A stretch of 64,000 nucleotides of DNA from Halotia branconii CENA392 (GCF_029953635.1 NZ_CP124543.1:6046367-6110366), one strand, 5' to 3'; counted from the stretch's first letter, positions 1 through 8,507 are shown. Notes: generated by a model not told the origin, from the sequence alone. A program made the numbers and translations.

Positions 1-14
1 GTGACAGATATTAA

Positions 15-419
15 CTAAATTACTCCTGGACCTTTGCCGCGTTTGTCACTGCGTTCTGTTAACTCGCCTTCTTTGTCTTCATTTACTTCTTGAAGTTCTT
101 CAACGCGTTCTGCGGTATCTTCTACTGCTTCTTCAGTTGCGTCCCCTGGTGTATCGTAGTACATTTCTGGTTCAACTGCATAGTTATTCAATAAACCTTC
201 TTTGTCTACTGTATAACCATCTGTGGTATGTATACTTTCACTATCAGTTTGGTCGTCGGTAGGAGAGTTTGCTTCTCTTTCTTCTGTAGGAATTGTTTTA
301 TACTTGTCTCCTTCTCTTTGTTTACGGGCGGCAGTTTCAGCCGGCACAATTCCTCTATCATAAGAATCGACCCCAGCGCGATCAGAAGTATCTGGAGCTT
401 TTTTAGGTTCGTTAGCCAT
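15..419 (-). CDS. acidic hydrophilic hypothetical protein
   Basis: A 134-residue protein that is almost entirely charged and polar, with no membrane segment and no cysteine. The C-terminal half is very rich in Glu and ends in a basic GKGPGVI tail; composition suggests a disordered protein. The ATG at 419 has a plausible ribosome site (GAGGACATAATTT before ATG). It lies alone, with the next gene on the other strand 350 bp away. I do not recognise a family; similar short acidic proteins in cyanobacteria are annotated as hypothetical. Function unknown. That it is a real gene rests on coherent codon use and the ribosome site. Confidence 0.7.
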   Translation of the reverse strand: MANEPKKAPDTSDRAGVDSYDRGIVPAETAARKQREGDKYKTIPTEEREANSPTDDQTDSESIHTTDGYTVDKEGLLNNYAVEPEMYYDTPGDATEEAVEDTAERVEELQEVNEDKEGELTERSDKRGKGPGVI

Positions 420-769
420 AAATTATGTCCTCGTTAAAGAATTTGTTGAATAACTTTTGAAGACCAGATTAGTCTGTTACGCATGATCAATCTACTATCT
501 TAAGAAGTGATCTCAAATGAGAACTAAGGGTTTTTCTATGTCTTTAGTTGTAAGTTTTGACGAGCTTTGCATTTCGCTACACTTCATACGGAGATTATTG
601 CTTCAATAAAAATGGCTAGCTTTTTTTATGGATACAATATACCTGATTACTCAATTTAAAATTCAGCATTCCTAACATTGTGCTGTTCAATGTTAATTTA
701 AAGTGGTATTTAGCCCCATAGAATTAATTTGGGAACACTTTAGCTATTTTAGTATTAGATAAATTTCTT
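420..769. other. intergenic region between divergent genes
   Basis: 350 bp of AT-rich DNA between two divergently transcribed genes; it must hold both promoters. I see no open frame, RNA gene, strong hairpin or repeat here. Confidence 0.6.
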
Positions 770-1360
770 ATGATTAAAGACTCACCAGTAAATACGCCTG
801 AAAAGCCTGCATCTACGATTGGCGTGCGTCTGAGAAATTTCTTAGTTGCAATAGTAGCGATCGCTCTTAGTGTTGCTTTAGTCTTAGGCTTGCGAACTGA
901 GACAACTTCAGCTTCTTTAGCTCAATTAGAAGAGACATCCATACCCCTAGAAGTAGCTATCAGTAACGGTAAGCCATCAATAGTAGAATTTTATGCAGAT
1001 TGGTGTACTGTCTGCCAAAAAATGGCTCCAGATATGGCCGAACTAGAACAGCAGTATGCTGATCAAGTGAATTTTGTCATGCTGAATGTAGATAATACTA
1101 AATGGCTACCAGAGATGCTGAAATATCGGGTAGATGGCATTCCCAATTTTGTGTTTTTGGCTAAAAATGGAGAAACTATCGCCCAAGCGATCGGCGATCA
1201 GCCCCGCCTAGTCATGGCAAGTAATTTAGATGCTTTGGTTACTGGTTCATCTTTACCTTATGCCCAAACTAGCGGGCAAGTTTCCAAATTCTCAGCCCCC
1301 GCTGCACCAGCCAGTAATCAAGATGATCCACGCAGTCATGGTAGTCAAGTAGTTAACTGA
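770..1360 (+). CDS. txlA: membrane-anchored thioredoxin-like protein (TxlA/HCF164 type)
   Basis: 196 residues. An N-terminal hydrophobic segment (about residues 24-43) anchors a thioredoxin fold facing the lumen or periplasm. The active site WCTVC (Cys79 and Cys82) sits in the context VEFYADWC, and the cis-proline follows in DGIPNFVF. The family (HCF164 in chloroplasts, TxlA in cyanobacteria) passes reducing power across the thylakoid membrane and is needed for cytochrome b6f assembly. The tail after about residue 160 is Ala/Pro/Ser rich and probably flexible. It converges with chlP. Assignment by motif and architecture is firm; the exact substrate is not visible in the sequence. Confidence 0.88.
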   Translation: MIKDSPVNTPEKPASTIGVRLRNFLVAIVAIALSVALVLGLRTETTSASLAQLEETSIPLEVAISNGKPSIVEFYADWCTVCQKMAPDMAELEQQYADQVNFVMLNVDNTKWLPEMLKYRVDGIPNFVFLAKNGETIAQAIGDQPRLVMASNLDALVTGSSLPYAQTSGQVSKFSAPAAPASNQDDPRSHGSQVVN

Positions 1361-1478
1361 GGCAGGGAGCAGAGGGGCAGGGTGCAGAGGGGCAGGGAGC
1401 AGGGGAGCAGGGGAGCAGGGGGCGGGGGAGAATAATAATCCTATGCCCATGCCCTATGCCCCATGCCCTATCCCCCAT
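1361..1478. repeat. purine-rich GGGGCAGGGAGCAGGG low-complexity tract
   Basis: The gap between the converging txlA and chlP genes is filled by imperfect repeats of GGGGCAGGGAGCAGGG followed by repeated ATGCCC(T/C) units. The same purine-rich motif is inside several MITE-like elements of this window (about 2970, 14640, 17280, 20880, 55990, 61420). No gene is present. Confidence 0.7.
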
Positions 1479-2699
1479 TTAGGGAGCTAAAGCGTTACCG
1501 CGAATCAGACTACCAAGAGTCTTAGCAGTAATTTTCAGTTGAGTGATGGGGTTGGCGGGAACAACTGTCTTATACAGATAGCTATCAAATGTGAGCTTCT
1601 GCACATCCATATCACCGCACATTTCCACAAAGGCCTCGCGGGTAGCATCGGAACGATAGAACACACTTTGCAAGATATCCAATACCTTGTAAGTGAGTCC
1701 GTATTTTTTATCCCAGCGCTTGATGTAAACTTTGAGGTCGTCTTCTGTGGGAATACGGCTACCACTATTGGACATTTCCACAATAGTTTCGGCACACATC
1801 CGCCCAGACTTAGCGGCAAAATAAATGCCTTCACCAGAAGACTTAGTAACATAGCCAGCAGCATCTCCGACTAAAGCGATGCGACCGACAACGCGACGAG
1901 GACGGGGATGTTCAGGAATTGGATGGGCTTCGACTTTGATAATTTTACCGCCTGCTAGCTTTTCAAAAGCACGGGCGCGGATACCAGCTTGCAACTGTTT
2001 GATACTGGCTTTATTAATATGCATTGTGCCAGTACCCACGGCTACGTGGTCATATTTGGGGAAAACCCAGGCGTAGAAGTCGGTAGAAACATCATTGCCG
2101 ACATACATTTCGGCAAGGTTGTTGTAATACGCCATTTTATCTTCGGGTAGACGAATACGCTCTTGGAAAGCGATCGCATAATTGTAATCCCCAGCATCCA
2201 TTTCTTTGGCAATCCGAGAATTAGCCCCATCCGCTCCAATAATTAAATCCACTTTCAGGGTTTTAGTAATACCCTGTCCGCCGCCTGCTGTATGGTCAAC
2301 GTAATGGATCGTATAAGGATCGGTATTGTTTATGGGTATATCGAGTTTATGAACAGTTGCATTAATTAAAGTTGCGCCGAGTTTGGCCGCGCGATCGCGC
2401 ATGAAACCATCTAGCACCTCACGGCGGCACATTCCTATATATTCTTCTTGATTTACCAGATTGATATCAACCTCACGATTAGAGGGCGAAATCATTTTCA
2501 TCTTTCGCACTTGGCGATCAATAATCTCTGGTGGTAGGTCAAATTCGCCCACCATACACAGGGGAATAGCTCCCCCACAGGGCTTAGCATTGTCTAGCTT
2601 ACGCTCAAACAAATAAGTTTCAATTCCTGCTTTGGCCAGTGTTTCAGCGGCAGATGAACCAGCAGGGCCTGACCCAACAACAGCAACCCGTAGTGTCAA
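1479..2699 (-). CDS. chlP: geranylgeranyl diphosphate/chlorophyll reductase ChlP
   Basis: FAD-dependent reductase that saturates the geranylgeranyl chain to phytyl, for chlorophyll a and tocopherol synthesis. It opens with the dinucleotide-binding motif VAVVGSGPAGSSAAE and has the family signatures FERKLDNAKPCGGAIP near the N-terminus and GLVGDAA-type RIALVGDAAGYVT further on. The frame extends upstream to an ATG at 2735, but that codon has no ribosome site. The TTG at 2699 is preceded by GGGAGAAGACC and would give LTLRVAVVGSG, where known ChlP proteins start; I use it (about 406 residues). Downstream it converges with txlA. Family assignment is firm; the TTG start is inference. Confidence 0.93.
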   Translation of the reverse strand: MTLRVAVVGSGPAGSSAAETLAKAGIETYLFERKLDNAKPCGGAIPLCMVGEFDLPPEIIDRQVRKMKMISPSNREVDINLVNQEEYIGMCRREVLDGFMRDRAAKLGATLINATVHKLDIPINNTDPYTIHYVDHTAGGGQGITKTLKVDLIIGADGANSRIAKEMDAGDYNYAIAFQERIRLPEDKMAYYNNLAEMYVGNDVSTDFYAWVFPKYDHVAVGTGTMHINKASIKQLQAGIRARAFEKLAGGKIIKVEAHPIPEHPRPRRVVGRIALVGDAAGYVTKSSGEGIYFAAKSGRMCAETIVEMSNSGSRIPTEDDLKVYIKRWDKKYGLTYKVLDILQSVFYRSDATREAFVEMCGDMDVQKLTFDSYLYKTVVPANPITQLKITAKTLGSLIRGNALAP

Positions 2700-2938
2700 A
2701 GGTCTTCTCCCAATCTTGACATTTACCGAAAGCATCGTATCACGGTCTTTTGGCTGATTTCTCGCTTACCCTCCAGGTTTTCACGTAATTGCAATATTCC
2801 TTAATTTTTCGACATGAAGCAGAGTACAAGGAATAGCTTTTCACAAGCAGTCTTGGAAACCAGCACCATACCTGTAATTTTGCTAGAAAATAATGAATTT
2901 AATACCAATTTTGAAGCTGCATAGAATTTGATCCCCCC

Positions 2939-3050
2939 TAGTAGTCTGTCAACCCAAAAATGACAGGTGGAGGCAGGCAGGGGAAGCAGGGGGAGAAAAG
3001 AACTGGACTTTTTCACATTAACTCCGCAAAGTTGATGTGACAGAGTACTA
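2939..3050. mobile_element. MITE-like element, family B (TAGTAGTCTGTCAA ends), copy 1, nested
   Basis: 112 bp with inverted ends TAGTAGTCTGTCAA and TTGATGTGACAGAGTACTA, flanked by CTAG on both sides. The core holds a purine-rich tract and the phrase AGAAAAGAACTGGACTTTTT. The reverse-complement copy at 55931-56063 has the same ends and the same phrase. TA at both tips fits a Tc1/mariner or IS630-driven MITE; that is inference. Confidence 0.65.
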
Positions 3051-3065
3051 GCTCTGCTTAATAAA

Positions 3066-3104
3066 GGGAGAACTGGAGAAAATCTCTCAAAGTTCTCCTT
3101 TTTT
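3066..3104 (+). terminator. hairpin followed by T run
   Basis: GGGAGAACT (3066-3074) pairs with AGTTCTCC (3091-3098), followed by TTTTTTA. This is a rho-independent-type hairpin on the + strand, inside MITE A copy 1 and upstream of the fluoride riboswitch. It could insulate the riboswitch transcript from upstream reading. Function is inferred from structure. Confidence 0.45.
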
Positions 3105-3394
3105 ACGGGGATTTAGATATATGCAACCTGACATTAAATTGGTATAAGTGAGTTTAAATTAACTAGCACAACTCGACAGAAATAAGCAGATCATTAAAAT
3201 GAGTCAAGCTAAAAATGTAAATATTTATACAGCAAATTTTTATTTAAATAAAGTACATTTCCCTAGCCTCTAGTTCCTAATCTCTAGCCCCTTTCTTCTT
3301 AAAAGGTGTACTAAACCCAACCGAAAAACTCTGTAAGTATGAATTGTTCATGACTTGCTTGCAAGTTGTAAAAACTTCTGTAAAATGTGACTAA

Positions 3395-3456
3395 GGTGAT
3401 GAGACTCGCCTTCTAAAATATTTAGAAAACCGCCTCCTCGGCTGATAGTTTCTACC
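3395..3456 (+). promoter_or_regulatory. fluoride riboswitch (crcB motif)
   Basis: Starts GGTGATGAGACTCGCC and ends CGGCTGATAGTTTCTACC. GAGACT (3401-3406) pairs with AGTTTC (3447-3452) as the P1 stem. GGTG (3395-3398) can pair with CGCC (3407-3410) as the pseudoknot. GCC/GGC forms P3, next to the conserved AACCGCC and GGCTGAT. The optional insert is a perfect 7-bp hairpin (TTCTAAA/TTTAGAA, 3411-3427). All parts match the published crcB/fluoride consensus as I know it. It reads towards a CLC-F-type gene starting at 3783, the expected client. Confidence 0.9.
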
Positions 3457-3472
3457 TCAAACCTGTAAGTAG

Positions 3473-3503
3473 CTGCGTGTGTAGACGCGGTAGATTTTTA
3501 TTT
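3473..3503 (+). terminator. candidate riboswitch expression platform (terminator)
   Basis: CTGCGT (3473-3478) pairs with ACGCGG (3485-3490), followed by TAGATTTTTATTT. GGTAGA (3489-3494) can alternatively pair with TCTACC (3451-3456) at the 3' edge of the aptamer, so stem choice could respond to aptamer folding. This fits a transcriptional switch that reads through when fluoride is bound. The mechanism is inference. Confidence 0.5.
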
Positions 3504-3756
3504 ACAGGAGGTATGAGCCAATAACTTTAGGAAGGGCGGAAAATATTTATTTAAATAATTAAAAACACCTTACTGGCGATTACTTTAAAAGTAATTTAGT
3601 ATCAGCGATGAGGTCATTTATGAAACTCCAGGGTTCAAGTAAACGTGAGTTCGACGGTTGATGTAAGGTTCATCAAATTTTATAAATATCCATTTCTCAA
3701 GTAAAAAAAGAAAATACTATAAACAATTTTTGTCACACATTTGTAGTGTATTTTAG

Positions 3757-3780
3757 TTACGAATTACGAATTACGAATTA
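3757..3780. repeat. heptamer repeat TTACGAA x3
   Basis: Three tandem copies of TTACGAA end two bases before the start codon of the CLC gene. The same heptamer occurs at 14794-14810. Short tandem heptamers of this kind are a known feature of Nostocales genomes. Confidence 0.8.
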
Positions 3781-3782
3781 AT

Positions 3783-5123
3783 ATGAACTATCTTCGTCAG
3801 TTTGAACCATTTATTGCCTTACCACATCTCATAAAATGGTTGCCTATTTCGTTTATTGTTGGCATTTTGGCTGGAACTGCTTCTGCGGTTCTTTTGGTAT
3901 CATTGGAATGGGCAACTGATTGGCGAGAATCGCATCAGTGGATCATTGCCTTATTACCACTTGGCGGTTTTTTCAGCGGTTGGATTTATCATCAGTTTGG
4001 TCAAACTGTAGAAGCGGGAAATAACCTTTTACTTGAAGAAATCCATAACCCTAAAGAAATTATTCCTTTCCGTATGGCTCCTCTTGTTCTATTAGGAACA
4101 GACCTCACTCATTTATTTGGTGGTTCAGCTGGTCGTGAGGGTACAGCATTACAAATGGGTGCTTCTTTGGCAGACCAGTTGACTAAAATATTTAACTTTC
4201 AAGGAGCAAGTCGGCGAATTTTGCTAACGACAGGTATCAGCGCCGGATTTGCTTCAGTTTTTGGTACTCCCTTAGCTGGAACTGTCTTTGGTTTGGAAGT
4301 TTTAGCAATTGGTAGAATCCATTACGATGCCCTTTTTCCCTCTTTAATTGCAGCGGTAGTTGGCAATCAAGTGACTTTGCTGTTGGGTTTACATCACACA
4401 GTATACCGACACGCTCCGTCTATACCAACGCTGACAACTTGGGGGCTGATTTCGGCAATTATTGCAGGTGCAATCTTTGGGATAGTAGCGAGATTTTTTG
4501 CTCAATTAACTCATAAAATCAGTCACTTCTTTAAAGCCAAGATATCTTATCCTCCAATACGTCCTTTAATAGGCGGTGCGTTGGTAGCTACAATTGTTGG
4601 GTTAAGTGGCACAACTAAATATATTGGCCTTGGTATTCCAACTATCGTTGATTCTTTCTATGTTCAGCTACCTCCTTGGGATTTTGCAGCAAAACTTGGT
4701 TTGACTGCTCTGACTTTAGGAGCAGGTTTTAAAGGAGGGGAAGTGACTCCTTTATTTTTTATTGGTGCAACCTTAGGCAATGCTTTATCTTTGATTTTGA
4801 CATTACCTACACCACTATTAGCAGGTATGGGATTTGTTGGTGTGTTTGCAGGTGCAGCTAATACGCCCTTGGCATCAACTTTGATGGGAATTGAACTCTT
4901 TGGGCTGCAAGCAGGAATATTTATTGGTATTGCTTGTGTAGTAAGCTACTTATTTTCAGGACATTCCGGTATTTATGTCGCCCAGCGGATTAGTTTGAAT
5001 AAGTATTCTTCTGTACATTTAGAAGATGAAGCGACTTTGGGTAATTATGGGCAAAAAAAAGTTGAACCAAAAATTGAATTATCTGACGATCTCAAAGAAA
5101 GAGGGAGCAATTATCATGAGTAA
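3783..5123 (+). CDS. CLC-F-type fluoride/proton antiporter (ClC family)
   Basis: 446-residue polytopic membrane protein of the CLC superfamily. Three signatures set it apart from chloride CLCs and match the fluoride-exporting CLC-F clade: GNNLL (residues 79-83) where chloride CLCs have GSGIP, GREGT (117-121) where they have GREGP, and GFKGGEVTPLF (315-325). The role is export of cytoplasmic fluoride driven by protons. A fluoride riboswitch lies about 330 bp upstream on the same strand with no gene in between, which supports the function independently. The start has no clear ribosome site, because a TTACGAA repeat occupies that position. The last 60 residues are a hydrophilic tail. Chloride transport is the alternative and looks less likely. 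Confidence 0.9.
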   Translation: MNYLRQFEPFIALPHLIKWLPISFIVGILAGTASAVLLVSLEWATDWRESHQWIIALLPLGGFFSGWIYHQFGQTVEAGNNLLLEEIHNPKEIIPFRMAPLVLLGTDLTHLFGGSAGREGTALQMGASLADQLTKIFNFQGASRRILLTTGISAGFASVFGTPLAGTVFGLEVLAIGRIHYDALFPSLIAAVVGNQVTLLLGLHHTVYRHAPSIPTLTTWGLISAIIAGAIFGIVARFFAQLTHKISHFFKAKISYPPIRPLIGGALVATIVGLSGTTKYIGLGIPTIVDSFYVQLPPWDFAAKLGLTALTLGAGFKGGEVTPLFFIGATLGNALSLILTLPTPLLAGMGFVGVFAGAANTPLASTLMGIELFGLQAGIFIGIACVVSYLFSGHSGIYVAQRISLNKYSSVHLEDEATLGNYGQKKVEPKIELSDDLKERGSNYHE

Positions 5124-5280
5124 ATTGAGCGTTAACCCATCAGCAAACGATCATTAGATCGTTAATCAATCCCCTACACTACAGTTGGGTGCTTTTAAAT
5201 TACCGCTACACTTATTAGAGTTTAGAGTCAATTTGGAATATAACAGCTGGTAGCTGATAGCTCAGGGCTGATAAATAACT

Positions 5281-6951
5281 ATGAGTAAAGTCTTATTTGG
5301 GATTGAAAATCTGCGAGTTGCTTATCCTCAGCGTAGCCAAGAGGAACTAAGCTGGGCAGTTGATGATGTATCTTTTACTTTGCAACCAGGTGAAAAAATG
5401 GGATTGGTGGGAGAATCTGGTTGTGGTAAATCTACCTTAGGACGGGCAGCCATGCGCTTGTTGCCAACTTCTAGCCGTGTTGAGGGACGGGTAACATTTC
5501 AAGGACAATCAGTATTTGATTTAACGCTACCTCAACTGCGAAAATTTCGGGGGGAAGCAGTAGCGCTGATTTTCCAAGATCCGATGACGCGTCTTGACCC
5601 GTTGATGACAATTGGCAAACACTGTATTGAAACCCTGCAAGCGCACTCACCAAAATTATCAGATCAAGAAGCCAAAGAAAAAGCGATCGCCACTTTAGCA
5701 AAAGTAAATATTCCCGCCAGTCGTTGGCATCAATATCCCCATGAGTTTAGCGGTGGAATGCGGCAAAGAGTAGCGATCGCCTTAGCTTTACTACTCAATC
5801 CTAAGTTAATTGTCGCCGATGAACCCACAACTAGTTTAGATGTTACCGTTTCCGCACAAATTTTACAAGAATTAACTCGTTTGTGTGCTGAAGAAAACAT
5901 GGCCTTGCTGCTGATTTCTCACGACTTGGCAATGGTAGCTGAGTACTGCGATCGCATCGGTGTGATGTATGAAGGCAAAATGGTAGAAATGGGGGCGACA
6001 GAATCTGTATTTAAACAACCCCAGCACGAATACACGCGATCGCTCTTACAAGCAGCTTTGCATATTCAAGCTGTACATGATGATGGAGAATTAATAATTG
6101 CGGATGCCCAAGAACAGCAATCATCCATTATTCATGAGCAATCTCCAATTTTGCAAGTTACAGAACTCAAGCAACATTACACCATAGAGCCTAATTTGAT
6201 CGAAAGGCTATTTAAAGGGCAAGGTCAAATTATTAAAGCCGTAGATGGCATTAACCTAGATTTGTATCCGGGGGAAATTTTAGGATTAGTTGGCGAGTCA
6301 GGTTGCGGCAAAAGTACATTGTCACGGACAATATTGCAACTCATTCGTCCGACATCTGGCAAAGTCAAATTTTTAGGCCAAGATTTAACTACGTTGTCAC
6401 GCCAGGAAATTCGTTCTTCCCGACGACAAATGCAAATGGTGTTTCAAGATCCCCATGCTTGTCTCAATCCAGCTATGACTGTAGGGCAAAGTATCGCTGA
6501 CCCTTTGTTTATTCACAATCTTGCTGATGTAGCCAAGGCCAAAGAACAGGTTTTATGGATGCTGCAAAAAGTAGGATTAACACCCCCACAAATGTATTAT
6601 GAACGTTATCCCTCAGACTTGTCTGGTGGACAACAGCAGAGAGTAGCGATCGCTCGTGCTTTAATTACTCACCCTAAACTTTTAATTTGCGATGAGCCTG
6701 TGAGTATGTTAGATGCTAGTGTGCAGTCGCAAGTACTGGATTTAATGTTGCAATTAAAGGCAGAATTTGAGTTAACTTACTTATTTATCACCCATGATCT
6801 TTGGTTAGCGCGGTTTTTATGCGATCGCATTGCTGTGATGTATGGAGGCAAAATTGTAGAGTTAGGACAGACAAAACAGATTTTTGCCAATCCCCAACAC
6901 CCATATACTAAAACCTTACTAGCTGCTGCTCCTTTACTAGCACGAGCTTAA
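5281..6951 (+). CDS. fused double ATP-binding protein of a peptide/nickel-type ABC importer
   Basis: 556 residues with two complete ABC ATPase domains in one chain, like DppD-DppF fusions (YejF/GsiA type). Each half has a Walker A GESGCGKS, a signature (SGGMRQRV in the first, SGGQQQRV in the second) and a Walker B (LIVADEPTTSLD and LLICDEPVSMLD). The oligopeptide-type C-terminal element with HP(Y/E)T follows each half. It would power uptake of oligopeptides, glutathione or nickel chelates with permeases and a binding protein, but none of these is adjacent, so the ATPase is an orphan here. The substrate cannot be told from this sequence. The gap to the CLC gene (157 bp) holds no feature. Confidence 0.9.
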   Translation: MSKVLFGIENLRVAYPQRSQEELSWAVDDVSFTLQPGEKMGLVGESGCGKSTLGRAAMRLLPTSSRVEGRVTFQGQSVFDLTLPQLRKFRGEAVALIFQDPMTRLDPLMTIGKHCIETLQAHSPKLSDQEAKEKAIATLAKVNIPASRWHQYPHEFSGGMRQRVAIALALLLNPKLIVADEPTTSLDVTVSAQILQELTRLCAEENMALLLISHDLAMVAEYCDRIGVMYEGKMVEMGATESVFKQPQHEYTRSLLQAALHIQAVHDDGELIIADAQEQQSSIIHEQSPILQVTELKQHYTIEPNLIERLFKGQGQIIKAVDGINLDLYPGEILGLVGESGCGKSTLSRTILQLIRPTSGKVKFLGQDLTTLSRQEIRSSRRQMQMVFQDPHACLNPAMTVGQSIADPLFIHNLADVAKAKEQVLWMLQKVGLTPPQMYYERYPSDLSGGQQQRVAIARALITHPKLLICDEPVSMLDASVQSQVLDLMLQLKAEFELTYLFITHDLWLARFLCDRIAVMYGGKIVELGQTKQIFANPQHPYTKTLLAAAPLLARA

Positions 6952-7074
6952 CAGTTATCAGTTAACAGACATAGTTGGGTTTCAATGCTTACTATATGCT
7001 TTAATAACTGTTCCCTGTCCTCTGCTGCTATATTCTTGAATATTTTCTCCCTAACAGCAAAGATGACCTTTTTT

Positions 7075-7289
7075 GAATTAAAAATTAAAAATGTAAAATT
7101 AAAAATTAACAAGAAGAATATCTTGAAATGTTGAGCGCCGGGAAATCCGGACGCACTCACTTTTCGCTTTTTAATTAATTCTGGGTACAAGCCCCGACTG
7201 TCTTGAAAAGTTTCCTGCCAAGGGAAACCCTCCCGCAGAACTTTTCGCTGATTGCAATTTTTAATTAATAATTTTTAATTTTTAATTGG
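7075..7289. repeat. repeat with long AT-rich inverted arms
   Basis: Left arm at 7075-7109 (GAATTAAAAATTAAAAATG...) and right arm at 7255-7289 (CAATTTTTAATTAATAATT...) are inverted copies of about 35 bp. The core contains TCCTGCCAAGGGAAACCCTCC. The right arm ends at the GGAG that probably serves as ribosome site of the next gene. It is likely a non-autonomous mobile repeat (inference). With its flanks it fills the 350-bp gap before the GNAT gene. Confidence 0.6.
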
Positions 7290-7300
7290 AGCGAAGCGAC

Positions 7301-7792
7301 TTGACTATCCGCCATGCGACTGAAATTGACTTACCTGCAATTGTGGCAATTTACAATGCTGCAATTCCCAGCCGCACCGCTACCGCTGATTTAGAGCCAG
7401 TTTCTGTAGAAAGTCGCCTAGCTTGGTTTCGGGGGCGATCGCCTTTACAGCGGCCGCTTTGGGTGATAGACCTAGAAGGTGTAGTTGTCGGCTGGCTAAG
7501 TTTTCAATCATTTTATGGACGACCAGCATATACTAAAACTGCCGAAATTAGTATTTATATCGCCCCAACTTTTCATCGACATGGTTTGGGAAGGCAACTT
7601 TTAGCAAAAGCAGTTCGCGAAAGTCCAAATTTAGGCATCAAAAACCTAGTCAGCTTTATTTTTGCTCACAATCAACCTAGTTTAAAGCTGTTTGAGACAT
7701 TCGGGTTTCAACCTTGGGGAAATTTACCCCAAGTTGCAGAACTTGACGGCATTGAACGAGATTTAATAATTATGGGACTGCGAATTAGCTGA
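7301..7792 (+). CDS. GNAT N-acetyltransferase (phosphinothricin acetyltransferase-like)
   Basis: About 163 residues. It begins TIRHATEIDLPAIVAIYN and has the acetyl-CoA loop region HRHGLGRQLLAKAV, both typical of the PAT/Bar/YwnH branch of GNAT enzymes that acetylate small amines such as phosphinothricin or methionine sulfoximine-like compounds. The frame could begin at TTG 7288 minus two codons (7286), but the TTG at 7301 has GGAG nine bases upstream and matches where family members start. That GGAG belongs to the end of a dispersed repeat, so the repeat may supply the translation signal. The gene ends at a strong palindromic terminator. Substrate is unknown. Confidence 0.85.
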   Translation: MTIRHATEIDLPAIVAIYNAAIPSRTATADLEPVSVESRLAWFRGRSPLQRPLWVIDLEGVVVGWLSFQSFYGRPAYTKTAEISIYIAPTFHRHGLGRQLLAKAVRESPNLGIKNLVSFIFAHNQPSLKLFETFGFQPWGNLPQVAELDGIERDLIIMGLRIS

Positions 7793-7799
7793 GAGGCTC

Positions 7800-7832
7800 A
7801 GATCCCCGACTTCTTTAAGAAGTCGGGGATCT
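7800..7832. terminator. perfect palindromic terminator
   Basis: AGATCCCCGACTTCTT (7800-7815) is followed after one base by its exact reverse complement (7817-7832), so it can form a very stable hairpin. It lies 8 bp after the GNAT stop codon. The GATCCCCGACTTCTT hairpin is a recurrent cyanobacterial repeat that often follows genes (general knowledge). Confidence 0.75.
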
Positions 7833-7856
7833 TGTTGTTCACAAGATAGGATTTAC

Positions 7857-8507
7857 TTGAAGAGCAAAATATTTAGGAGTAAGCTTCTGTCTTTACAACA
7901 TATTACTTTCTCAGCCTCAAATTCTGAACCTCCCGCCGGCTTGATAGTCACTCTGCACGGTTGGGGAGCTAATGCTGAGGATGTTGCATCTTTATTACCT
8001 TTTTTTAGATTACCTAATTACCAATTTGTATTTCCCAATGCGCCTTATCCTTTTCCTGATTCTGCAACAGGTAGGGCATGGTATGACTTGAGAATGGAGA
8101 ATATGTTTCAAGGGTTAGCAGAAAGTCGACAACTGTTAACAGATTGGTTGCAATCTTTAGAAAGTAGTACTGGTGTACCTTTATCGCGGACTATTTTGAG
8201 TGGCTTTTCTCAAGGTGGCGCTATGACCTTAGATGTAGGATTACAACTGCCCTTAGCAGGTTTAATTGTGATGAGTGGATATTTACATCCTGAAATAGCA
8301 ACAGCAACTAAAAGTAGTTTTCCACCAACTTTAATTATGCATGGCAGAAACGATCAAGTTGTGCCGCTGCAAGCTGCCTTAAAAGCACGGGAAACTGTAG
8401 AAGCTTTGGGCGTTGCGACAGAATATCACGAATTTGATATGGGACATGAAATTAGTCCCGAAATGTTAGAGGTGCTACGAAAGTTTGTAGTAAATGTAAT
8501 GAAATAA
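7857..8507 (+). CDS. phospholipase/carboxylesterase family alpha/beta hydrolase
   Basis: 216 residues. LHGWGANAEDV near residue 35 is the oxyanion-hole region, GFSQGGAM carries the nucleophile serine, MHGRNDQVVP carries the catalytic aspartate and GHEISPE carries the catalytic histidine. This is the carboxylesterase/thioesterase branch (YpfH, EstB, LYPLA-like) acting on short acyl esters. No signal peptide, so cytosolic. The TTG at 7857 is the furthest in-frame start; an AGGAG lies inside the frame at 7874-7878, so translation could begin a few codons later. Physiological substrate unknown. Confidence 0.88.
   Translation: MKSKIFRSKLLSLQHITFSASNSEPPAGLIVTLHGWGANAEDVASLLPFFRLPNYQFVFPNAPYPFPDSATGRAWYDLRMENMFQGLAESRQLLTDWLQSLESSTGVPLSRTILSGFSQGGAMTLDVGLQLPLAGLIVMSGYLHPEIATATKSSFPPTLIMHGRNDQVVPLQAALKARETVEALGVATEYHEFDMGHEISPEMLEVLRKFVVNVMK

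Larger units (their letters stand above)
2900..3146. mobile_element. MITE-like element, family A (TAATACCAATT ends), copy 1
   Basis: The left end begins TAATACCAATTTTGAAGC and the right end is the inverse (AAATTGGTATAA). Inverted similarity continues inward for about 40 bp, through TGCATA and a run of C. The element has no coding capacity and is split by a second element at 2939-3050. Another copy lies at 14372-14720. Mobility is inferred from the inverted ends and two dispersed copies, each with a different insert. Confidence 0.6.

Noticed and set aside
2801..3016. Minus-strand 71-codon open frame
   Set aside because: It runs through two MITE-like elements and the purine-rich tract; not a gene.
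3604..3676. Possible second fluoride aptamer (GCGATGAGG ... TTGATG ... TTCATC)
   Set aside because: It has a GATGA/TCATC pairing but lacks the CGCC pseudoknot partner and the GCC/GGC stem, so it does not fit the consensus.
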